Source: Ruminococcus sp. UBA3280 (GTDB lineage: Bacteria > Bacillota > Clostridia > Oscillospirales > Ruminococcaceae). From it: a DNA stretch of 64,000 nucleotides. The stretch is from contig DETU01000082.1 in NCBI GenBank assembly GCA_002362175.1, forward strand, positions 1 through 64,000, written 5' to 3'. The translations under genes and the position numbers were made by a program. The notes under the pieces were generated by a model. It was not told the DNA's origin, ran no database searches, and worked only from the letters and a program-made list of their open reading frames with translations. Shown here piece by piece: positions 36,038-43,430 of this stretch; the stretch's first letter is position 1, and each line of letters opens with the position of its first letter.

Positions 36038-37240
36038 ATGAAAATCAGCGGTATTATCTGCGAGTATAATCCGTTCCATAACGGACACCTTCATCATATC
36101 CGTGAAACAAGAAAAAACGGTGCTACACATATTGTTGCTGTCATGAGCGGAAATTTTGTTCAGAGGGGCGACGTTGCCGTTATGGATAAGTTGGAAAGGG
36201 CAAAATTAGCGGTTCGTTCGGGGGTAGACCTTGTAATTGAACTGCCGGTACAGTATTGTCTTTCTTCGGCTGAAAATTTTGCGGCTGGGGCGGTATGGCT
36301 TCTTGACTCACTCGGAGTGGTTGAAGAATTGTCTTTCGGTAGTGAGTGCGGAGACATAAAAAAGTTATACAATGCTCTCGGAACTATACAGAAAGTCGCT
36401 CTTTCGTGCCATGACGAAATAATAAATATCATGGAAAAAGGTTATACTTATCCAAAGGCACTTAATTCCGTTATAAACGGTTTTGACCCTCAGACAGCTT
36501 CTGTTATAGCAGAACCCAATAATCTTCTTGCCATAGAGTATCTCAGGGCAATGATTAAGTTTTCCTCAAAGATGAAGCCGTTTACTGTAAAAAGAACAGG
36601 CACGGCTCATGACGGTACAGTATCTTCGGGAAATATAACAAGTGCGTCTGATATAAGGAGCAGACTTGTGACGGAAAAAAGTGTTTCTTTAATCCGTCCT
36701 TATACAACGTCACTATGGGGGGACGCTCTGGAAGATGCTATGCGTAATGGAGAAATAGCCTCACTCAGCAGACTTGAAAGGGTTATGCTGTACAAGCTCC
36801 GCACATCGTCTCCTCAGGAAATTTCTCTTATAAATGACGTGGGACAGGGACTGGAACATAGAATATATGGTGCAAGAATGGCGGGGTCGCTTGACGAGCT
36901 TTTCTTTACCGTAAAAACAAAAAGATATACAATGGCACGTATCAGAAGGATAATGCTTTCAATTCTTCTCGGAATAACAAAAGAAGATATGAAAAGTTTT
37001 TCTCCTTTCGGCAGAATACTTGCCTTTAATGAAAGAGGTCGTGATATACTTGCACAGGCAAAAGGGGCTACAGCTATTCCTTATGCTTCGTCCATTGCAA
37101 AGCTTTCACAGCTTGGTGAAACTGCAAAGCGTTTTGCGGATATTGAAATAAGAGCCTCTGATGTATATGGTCTTTCACTTGGAACAGTGACTTCCGCCCA
37201 GAAGGATTACAGGGCAAAAATTATGATAGATATGGAGTAA
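36038..37240 (+). CDS. tmcAL: tRNA(Met) cytidine acetate ligase
   Basis: 400 residues from ATG 36038 (AAAGAGGT upstream). The N-terminal nucleotidyltransferase motif GIICEYNPFHNGHLHHI carries the HxGH ATP site, and MSGNFVQRGD is typical of the TmcAL/YlbM family. The enzyme activates acetate with ATP and forms N4-acetylcytidine at the wobble position of elongator tRNA-Met. It uses free acetate, so its place next to acetate kinase is noteworthy. The C39-like lipoprotein gene starts 3 bp later. Confidence 0.92.
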   Translation: MKISGIICEYNPFHNGHLHHIRETRKNGATHIVAVMSGNFVQRGDVAVMDKLERAKLAVRSGVDLVIELPVQYCLSSAENFAAGAVWLLDSLGVVEELSFGSECGDIKKLYNALGTIQKVALSCHDEIINIMEKGYTYPKALNSVINGFDPQTASVIAEPNNLLAIEYLRAMIKFSSKMKPFTVKRTGTAHDGTVSSGNITSASDIRSRLVTEKSVSLIRPYTTSLWGDALEDAMRNGEIASLSRLERVMLYKLRTSSPQEISLINDVGQGLEHRIYGARMAGSLDELFFTVKTKRYTMARIRRIMLSILLGITKEDMKSFSPFGRILAFNERGRDILAQAKGATAIPYASSIAKLSQLGETAKRFADIEIRASDVYGLSLGTVTSAQKDYRAKIMIDME

Positions 37241-37243
37241 AAA

Positions 37244-38233
37244 ATGATATCTGAATTTCTGAAGATTACAGCCGTTACGGCTGTCGCAGCAATAACACTT
37301 ACTTCCTGCGGAAACAGGGTAATGCTCATGAACAGTTCAACAGAGGCTGATGCCGATACCATTGAATTAGACGGAAGTTACGTCGAGGGTGAAGAATACA
37401 AGAATCAGGATTCCAATGAACCCGAGCAGTATATTGAAAAGGAAATCCCCGAAGAAATCACTACAGAACCGACAACTATTGATATTTATAATAATGATTA
37501 CGAACTTCCCGAAAAAGCAGTGATTGATGACTTTGAAACAGTTATGCAGAATCCCGAACTTCCGACAGGCTGTGAAATTACGGCACTTACGCAGACTCTT
37601 AATTTTCTCGGTTTTGATGTTGACAAGGTTACAATGTGCGATGAATATATGCCCGTTGACTTCAACGGAGAATATACTATGAATGAGTGCTATATAGGCG
37701 ACCCTAAATCACATACCGGTTTTGGCTGTAGTTCTCCCGTAATATGCAAGGCTGCAAAACTGTTTTTTCGTATCGAAAAATCGGACTGCTACCCCGTAGA
37801 CCTTACGGGAACAGACTTTCAGGAGCTTTTCTATCAGATTGAGCAGGGTCGTCCCGTTATAGTATGGACGACAATGTATCTTCTTGATACAAAGCCTGAG
37901 TACGTATATACAGCAAAAAACGGTGAAGAAATGTGGTTCTGTACGTATCAGCACTGTCTTACTATTTATGGTTACGATTATGATAACGGCGTTGTATATG
38001 CGGCAGACCCGCTTGTAGGAAATACTACTTATTCCATTGAAAGTTTTGAAAGAATATATGATATACTCGGCAAACAGGCAGTTGTTATATGCGGTGACGC
38101 TGAAAACGGTCTTGATGCCGAGCCTAAGTCCGTTACAAAGTCCGAGCCTGAAATTACAACAGATGCCGAGTACACGGAATCGGTTTACGAGGAAGATACA
38201 GAAGCTGACACAACGGAAGAAACAACGGAATGA
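37244..38233 (+). CDS. Lipoprotein with C39-like papain-fold peptidase domain
   Basis: 329 residues. A lipoprotein signal peptide ends at LTSC (Cys22), followed by an acidic Thr/Glu linker. The peptidase_C39_2-type domain contains LPTGCEITAL (probable nucleophile Cys110) and YQHCLTIYGYD (His about 237), with a later ADPL where the third residue is expected. The C-terminal 45 residues are Thr/Glu-rich and likely disordered. It probably cleaves peptide or isopeptide bonds at the cell surface. It overlaps the HAD gene by 4 bp (ATGA). Confidence 0.8.
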   Translation: MISEFLKITAVTAVAAITLTSCGNRVMLMNSSTEADADTIELDGSYVEGEEYKNQDSNEPEQYIEKEIPEEITTEPTTIDIYNNDYELPEKAVIDDFETVMQNPELPTGCEITALTQTLNFLGFDVDKVTMCDEYMPVDFNGEYTMNECYIGDPKSHTGFGCSSPVICKAAKLFFRIEKSDCYPVDLTGTDFQELFYQIEQGRPVIVWTTMYLLDTKPEYVYTAKNGEEMWFCTYQHCLTIYGYDYDNGVVYAADPLVGNTTYSIESFERIYDILGKQAVVICGDAENGLDAEPKSVTKSEPEITTDAEYTESVYEEDTEADTTEETTE

Positions 38234-38877
38234 TTAAAGGTATAATTTTTGACCTTGATGGCACACTTATAGACTCAATGAATATATGGTGTAATATAGA
38301 CCGTGCTTTTCTGAAAGAAAACGGTGTTGACAATCCTCCTGCTGACGTTTCGGACAAGGTCAAAAAACTTACTATTGAAAGTGCGGCGGAATATTTTATA
38401 AATAATTTCGGGCTGAAATGTTCAGTGAAATATATTGTTGACCGTATAGAAGAACTTGTCCGTATTGAGTATGAGGAAAATATTCCCCTTAAACCTTATG
38501 TCAATGAAGTTCTTGATATACTGGACAGAAAAAATATTCCATACGGTATCGCTACTGCTACTTATAAAAGTCTTGCGGAAGCAGTTCTGAAACGTCTTGG
38601 AATATACGGACGTTTTAAGTTTCTGCTTACCGAGAGTGAATATCCGAGAGGAAAGAATTTTCCTGATATATATATTGGCGGTGCGGAACGTCTTGGTTTT
38701 TCCTCGAATGAAATTCTTGTTGTTGAAGATTCACTTCACTGTATCGAAACAGCTATGAAAGCAGGTTTTGTTACTGTCGGACTATATGATGAGATTTCGG
38801 CTACTGAACGTGATATTATTGAACAGATTGCAGACTATTATTTTGAATCACTGGATAAAATTGAAAGTATTTTATAG
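38230..38877 (+). CDS. HAD-superfamily phosphatase (beta-phosphoglucomutase-like)
   Basis: 215 residues. Motif I is IFDLDGTLIDS (nucleophile Asp 9 and Asp 11), motif II is around IATATYKS, motif III is RGKNFPDIYIGGAERL, and motif IV is VVEDSLH. A helical cap lies between residues 15 and 80. The subfamily covers sugar-phosphate and phosphoglycolate phosphatases; the substrate is not evident. It is translationally coupled to the upstream lipoprotein gene. Confidence 0.87.
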   Translation: MIKGIIFDLDGTLIDSMNIWCNIDRAFLKENGVDNPPADVSDKVKKLTIESAAEYFINNFGLKCSVKYIVDRIEELVRIEYEENIPLKPYVNEVLDILDRKNIPYGIATATYKSLAEAVLKRLGIYGRFKFLLTESEYPRGKNFPDIYIGGAERLGFSSNEILVVEDSLHCIETAMKAGFVTVGLYDEISATERDIIEQIADYYFESLDKIESIL

Positions 38878-38904
38878 GGCGAACGGTGTTCGCCTGTATT
38901 TTTA
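38878..38904 (+). terminator. Terminator-like hairpin before mnmA
   Basis: GGCGAAC (38878-38884) pairs with GTTCGCC (38888-38894), followed by TGTATTTTTAT. It is short of a perfect T run, so it may only partly end transcription. Confidence 0.55.
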
Positions 38905-38923
38905 TATAAAGGAATGTTGAATT

Positions 38924-40000
38924 ATGAAGAAAGTTATGGTAGGAATGAGCGGAGGAGTGGACAGTTCCGTTTCCGCACTGCTTCTCAGGGAACAGGGATA
39001 CGAGGTAATGGGAGTTACTCTTAAACTTTTTTCCGATGAAGATATTGTTGAGGCTGAAAAAGAGGGAAAGACCTGCTGTGCATTGTCGGACGTTATGGAC
39101 GCAAGAAGTGTGGCTCATCGTCTTGGCTTTGAACATCTTGTATTTAATTTCAGGGATAATTTCCGTGAGTGTGTAATGAAGAATTTCGCTGAAAGCTATC
39201 TCTGCGGACGTACACCTAATCCGTGTATTGAATGTAACAGACACGTTAAATTTGACAAGATGCTCCGTCGTGCCATGGAACTGGATTACGATTACATAGC
39301 TACGGGACATTATGCCGTCAACGAATACGACGAAAAAACAGGAAGATATTTACTGAAACGTTCGAAAGACAGAAGCAAAGACCAGACTTACGTCCTGTAT
39401 TCGCTTACTCAGGAACAGCTTTCACACACCATTTTTCCGCTTGGAAATCTTGAAAAGTCGGAAGTCCGTCAGATTGCGGAAAGTGCGGGACTTGTAAATT
39501 CCGATAAACCCGATAGTCAGGATATATGTTTTGTACCTGACGGTGATTATGTAAGTTTTATAAAAAAATTTACGGAGACAGAAGTGCCTGAAGGGAATTT
39601 TATAAGTACAGACGGAAAAATTCTCGGAAAGCATAGGGGAATTATAAACTATACGGTAGGACAGCGTAAAGGTCTCGGAATTTCTCTCGGCAAACCTGCA
39701 TATGTCGTGAAGAAAGATATTTTTACGAATACGGTCACTCTCGGTGACGAAAAAGACCTTTACACAAAAAGTCTTATTGCTTATGACGTTAATCTTATAT
39801 CGGTTGCCGAAATTACTGAACCAATGAGAGTTACCGCAAAAACACGCTACAGTCAGCATGAACAGCCTGCGGTTGTTTCGTATCTCGGAAACGGTGAATA
39901 TATGGTTGAGTTTGACGAACCGCAGAGAGCAGTTACAAGCGGTCAGGCGGTTGTTTTATATGACGGTGATATTGTTGTGGGCGGAGGTACGATAAAGTGA
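38924..40000 (+). CDS. mnmA: tRNA-specific 2-thiouridylase
   Basis: 358 residues. The PP-loop ATP site GMSGGVDSS (about 6-14) and the two catalytic cysteines (PNPCIECN, about 101, and SQDICFV) are present, along with the family motif GRTPNPC. It installs the 2-thio group on the wobble uridine of tRNA Lys, Glu and Gln. The methyltransferase gene starts inside its stop codon region (GTGA overlap). Confidence 0.96.
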   Translation: MKKVMVGMSGGVDSSVSALLLREQGYEVMGVTLKLFSDEDIVEAEKEGKTCCALSDVMDARSVAHRLGFEHLVFNFRDNFRECVMKNFAESYLCGRTPNPCIECNRHVKFDKMLRRAMELDYDYIATGHYAVNEYDEKTGRYLLKRSKDRSKDQTYVLYSLTQEQLSHTIFPLGNLEKSEVRQIAESAGLVNSDKPDSQDICFVPDGDYVSFIKKFTETEVPEGNFISTDGKILGKHRGIINYTVGQRKGLGISLGKPAYVVKKDIFTNTVTLGDEKDLYTKSLIAYDVNLISVAEITEPMRVTAKTRYSQHEQPAVVSYLGNGEYMVEFDEPQRAVTSGQAVVLYDGDIVVGGGTIK

Positions 40001-40722
40001 CGGAATATAAATACGAAAAGCTTACCGATAAAATATATGTCTGTGCAAGTACTGAATACCGTTTCGGCACCGACGCTTTTCTTCTCGCCGATTTTTCACA
40101 ATACCGTCGAAAAGACAAAGTATGTGACTTGGGAACAGGGTGCGGAATAATTCCGCTTATCATGCAGAAGAAAATGCCACCGCAGATTATATATGCGGTT
40201 GACATTCAGGAAAATGCAATTGAACAGTTGAAGCGTGGTATAGAAAAAAGCGGAATTTCGAGAATAGTACCGATTTGTGCGGACCTTAAAGAATTGTGGG
40301 AAAACGCTCCCGTCGGACAGCTTGACCTTGTAACCTGCAATCCGCCTTATAAGGCAGTAAACGCAGGTTTTGAAAGTGTCATAACTTCTCAGAAAATCGC
40401 AAGACACGAAATAATGTGCAATATTGACGACGTATGCCGTGCATCTTCAAAGCTCCTTAAATTCGGCGGACGGCTTTGTGTCTGCAACCGTCCCGAAAGA
40501 CTTTCAGACGTTATATGTGCTATGAGAAACAATGGAATAGAACCGAAAAGAATACGTTTTGTTTCAAAAAATCCCGAATCTGCACCATGGCTTTTTCTTG
40601 TTGAGGGTAAAAAAGGTTCAAAGCCTTTTATGCAGGTTGAACCGCAGTTATACATAAGAAGTGAAAACGGATTCACGGAAGAACTTGAACGGATTTACGG
40701 AACAGGAAAGGAACAGTCATGA
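39997..40722 (+). CDS. N6-adenine methyltransferase of the TrmN6 (tRNA1(Val)) family
   Basis: 241 residues, GTG start overlapping the mnmA stop by 4 bp. The SAM motif VCDLGTGCGIIPL and the N6-methylase motif CNPPYK are clear, and ICADLKE marks the adenine side. TrmN6 methylates A37 of tRNA1(Val) in E. coli; in Firmicutes this family often sits beside rsmI, as here. The next gene overlaps by 4 bp. The exact target in this organism is inferred. Confidence 0.87.
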   Translation: MTEYKYEKLTDKIYVCASTEYRFGTDAFLLADFSQYRRKDKVCDLGTGCGIIPLIMQKKMPPQIIYAVDIQENAIEQLKRGIEKSGISRIVPICADLKELWENAPVGQLDLVTCNPPYKAVNAGFESVITSQKIARHEIMCNIDDVCRASSKLLKFGGRLCVCNRPERLSDVICAMRNNGIEPKRIRFVSKNPESAPWLFLVEGKKGSKPFMQVEPQLYIRSENGFTEELERIYGTGKEQS

Positions 40723-41549
40723 GCGGAATATTTTATGTTATAGGAACGCCTATCGGCAATCTTGACGATATAACCATACGTCAGCTTGACACACTGAATG
40801 AAGTTGATTTTATATGTGCGGAAGATACAAGGGTTACGCTGAAACTTCTCAACAGATACGAGATAAAGAAGCAGTTGGTGAGTTTTCACGAACACAGTTC
40901 AAAATCAGACGCACAGAAAATCATTGACCGTATTATGAACGGTGAAAACTGCGGAATTGTTACAGATGCAGGTATGCCGTGTATTTCAGACCCCGGTGAA
41001 GTTCTCGTTAAGATGTGTGCGGAAAACGGAATTGACGTTAAAGTAGTACCCGGACCAAGTGCGGTGGTGTCGGCGGTTGCTGTTTCGGGACTGAGTTCAA
41101 AAAGATTCACATTTGAGGGATTTCTTCCCGTCAATAAAAAGGAACGTGCCGAACGTCTTGAACTGCTCCGCAACGAGACGGCTTTAATGGTATTTTATGA
41201 AGCCCCGCATAAACTTAAAAATACACTTTCCGTACTTGCGGAATTTTTCGGCACGGAAAGAAAAATTTCACTTTGTCGTGAACTTACAAAAATTCATGAA
41301 GAAGTACTGCGTCTTACTTTGGGTGAAGCCGTTGAATATTACAACAGCAATGAGCCGAGAGGTGAATTTGTACTTGTTTTAGAGGGTAAAACTCAGAATA
41401 CAGACGATAAAATCACACTGGAGCAGGCTTTGGAACAGGTAGAAAAACTTGTAGAAATGGGTGAAAAGCCTACAGATGCGTGTAAGGCGGTTGCGAAAGA
41501 ATCGGGATTCAAAAAGGGAGAATTATACTCGGCGTTCTGCAATAAATAA
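40719..41549 (+). CDS. rsmI: 16S rRNA (cytidine(1402)-2'-O)-methyltransferase
   Basis: 276 residues of the tetrapyrrole-methylase fold. The N terminus (YVIGTPIGNLDDIT), the motif EDTRVTLKLLNRY and VPGPSAVVSAVAVSGL are diagnostic for RsmI. It makes the 2'-O-methyl of Cm1402 near the ribosomal P site. It overlaps the upstream methyltransferase by 4 bp, forming an mnmA-trmN6-rsmI unit. Confidence 0.95.
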   Translation: MSGIFYVIGTPIGNLDDITIRQLDTLNEVDFICAEDTRVTLKLLNRYEIKKQLVSFHEHSSKSDAQKIIDRIMNGENCGIVTDAGMPCISDPGEVLVKMCAENGIDVKVVPGPSAVVSAVAVSGLSSKRFTFEGFLPVNKKERAERLELLRNETALMVFYEAPHKLKNTLSVLAEFFGTERKISLCRELTKIHEEVLRLTLGEAVEYYNSNEPRGEFVLVLEGKTQNTDDKITLEQALEQVEKLVEMGEKPTDACKAVAKESGFKKGELYSAFCNK

Positions 41550-41598
41550 TATGTAATGCATATAAAGTGTTGATAAGATGAAAAAGTGCATAAAATAC

Positions 41599-41627
41599 TT
41601 GAAATCTGCATAGGAATATGATATAAT
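41599..41627 (+). promoter_or_regulatory. Sigma-A-type promoter for the PHP-domain gene
   Basis: TTGAAA (41599-41604), 17-bp spacer, TATAAT (41622-41627). Confidence 0.7.
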
Positions 41628-41699
41628 GTATATAATATTTTGTTTAAAAATAAATGCTTATTTTATATACATTAATCATTTGCGAGAAAGAAGGATTTT

Positions 41700-42536
41700 A
41701 TGATTTGCGATTTGCATTGTCACACTAAACTGTCCGACGGTTCAATGGGGATTGAAGATATTATCGACCAGTCTGCACGTACGGGTATAGAATGGCTGTC
41801 AATTACGGACCATGACACAATGGCTTCATTTTCACGTGCCGGTATTCTCGGAGAACGTGCGGGAGTGAATATTCTTAAAGGTGTCGAGCTTTCGGCATGG
41901 GACAAGAAAAGAGGAAGAAAAGTACACATTCTTTGCTATGCTCCGAAGAAACCCGACAGGCTTGAGGGATTGTGTCTCAAGTCATGCGAGATAAGAAAAG
42001 CGTGTTCCAAGGAAATGATTGACAAAGTTATGTCAAAGTTCCCGATAACTCTTGAAAGCATACTGAAACATACAACTGCGTCAAAGAGTATTTTCAAACA
42101 GCATATTATGCGTGCTTTGATTGAATACGGCTATGCACTTGAATTTTACGGCGACCTTGACCGTGAGCTTTTCAATTCCGAAACGGGTTCATGCTATGTT
42201 GAACGTGAATATCCTGATGTTAATTTTGTTATAGATTTAATCCATACGGCAAAAGGTGTAGCTGTAATGGCACACCCTGCCCATTATGACAGTATTGAAC
42301 TTCTTGAAGAACTTGCTTCAAAGGGAAAAATTGACGGCGTGGAAGTCGGTCACTGGTCTGCTGACGAAAATTACAGGCGTGAACTTTCTGCAATTGCTTC
42401 ACGGTATGAGCTTATTGAGACGGGCGGTTCTGATTTTCACGGTTTGTATAATAATGTACCTACGCATCTTGGCAGTGAATCAACGACAAAAGAAAATCTT
42501 GACAGAATTTTAAAACTTTCATCAAAAATGAAGTAA
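41700..42536 (+). CDS. PHP-domain phosphoesterase (RNase AM / TrpH-like)
   Basis: 278 residues. The metal-binding PHP motifs are DLHCHTKLSDG at the N terminus, ITDHDTM, VELSAW, and the C-terminal GGSDFHG. The family includes the 5'-3' exonuclease RNase AM (YciV) and 3',5'-nucleotide bisphosphate phosphatases. The specific substrate is unknown. The start ATG 41700 follows GAAAGAAGG. The YdcF-like gene follows 12 bp later. Confidence 0.87.
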   Translation: MICDLHCHTKLSDGSMGIEDIIDQSARTGIEWLSITDHDTMASFSRAGILGERAGVNILKGVELSAWDKKRGRKVHILCYAPKKPDRLEGLCLKSCEIRKACSKEMIDKVMSKFPITLESILKHTTASKSIFKQHIMRALIEYGYALEFYGDLDRELFNSETGSCYVEREYPDVNFVIDLIHTAKGVAVMAHPAHYDSIELLEELASKGKIDGVEVGHWSADENYRRELSAIASRYELIETGGSDFHGLYNNVPTHLGSESTTKENLDRILKLSSKMK

Positions 42537-42548
42537 GGAAATAATAAA

Positions 42549-43319
42549 GTGAAAAAAATGGAAGTAAAAATCATACCCGCACTTATATCTGCCGTATTGC
42601 TTGTTATATTTATATCTCCTGTATTTATGGGGATTTTCAACATAGGAAATGCCGTCGGTATAATTGTTTCGGGAAGTCTTACGGGAATTTTTATATTCTG
42701 GAAGCCGTTTACGGAATTTGTAAAGCAGTTATGGAACAAGCCGACGGGAAAAATATTCCTTTGTATTTTCACGGCGATAGTGAGTATATGTATTGTAATT
42801 GCCGTTATTATAAGTATTTTCATGATAAGGGCGGTTAATGACCCTCCTGAAGATGAAAATACCACTGTTGTCGTGCTGGGTTGCAAGGTCAAAGACGGCA
42901 GACCAAGTCTCATGCTTAAACGCCGTCTTGACTGTGCGTATAAATATCTTTCCGAACATGAAAGCGTTGATGTTGTTGTTTCGGGCGGACAGGGAAGTGA
43001 TGAAATTATAAGTGAGGCGTTGTGCATGAAGGATTACCTTATTGAAAAGGGAATTTCCCCTGAACGTATTTTTATGGAGGACAAGTCAACAAACACTTCC
43101 GAAAATCTTGAATTTTCAAAAGAGATTATCAGCCGTGAGGGACTTCCTGAAAATATAACTCTTGTCACTGACGGTTTTCATCAGTGCCGTGCGGAAATGC
43201 TTGCAAAGAAACTTGATATAAATCCGAATAATATTTCAGGATATACTTCATGGTATATTGTTCCTGTTTACTGGGTAAGAGAATGGTTCGGAATAGCTTA
43301 TTATTATATTTTCGGATAA
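42549..43319 (+). CDS. YdcF/SanA-family membrane protein
   Basis: 256 residues, GTG start with AAGGAAA upstream. Two to three membrane helices lie in the first 95 residues. A DUF218 domain follows, recognisable by VVLGCKVKDGRPSLML, VVSGGQGSDEIISEA, and STNTSENLEFSK. DUF218 proteins include ElyC and SanA, linked to envelope precursor handling; a nucleotide-like substrate is suspected. It ends just before the promoter of the fusion gene. Confidence 0.85.
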   Translation: MKKMEVKIIPALISAVLLVIFISPVFMGIFNIGNAVGIIVSGSLTGIFIFWKPFTEFVKQLWNKPTGKIFLCIFTAIVSICIVIAVIISIFMIRAVNDPPEDENTTVVVLGCKVKDGRPSLMLKRRLDCAYKYLSEHESVDVVVSGGQGSDEIISEALCMKDYLIEKGISPERIFMEDKSTNTSENLEFSKEIISREGLPENITLVTDGFHQCRAEMLAKKLDINPNNISGYTSWYIVPVYWVREWFGIAYYYIFG

Positions 43320-43365
43320 AATCAAAAGATTCTGATGTCAAAAAAAGGATTTATTCTTTCATGTG

Positions 43366-43394
43366 TTGCAACGCAGGAAAGTTTGTGGTATAAT
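43366..43394 (+). promoter_or_regulatory. Sigma-A-type promoter for the isomerase-acyl-CoA synthetase fusion
   Basis: TTGCAA (43366-43371), 17-bp spacer, TATAAT (43389-43394). Confidence 0.7.
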
Positions 43395-43430
43395 TATTTT
43401 ATATAATAATAAAGTAAAGGAATGATGTAT

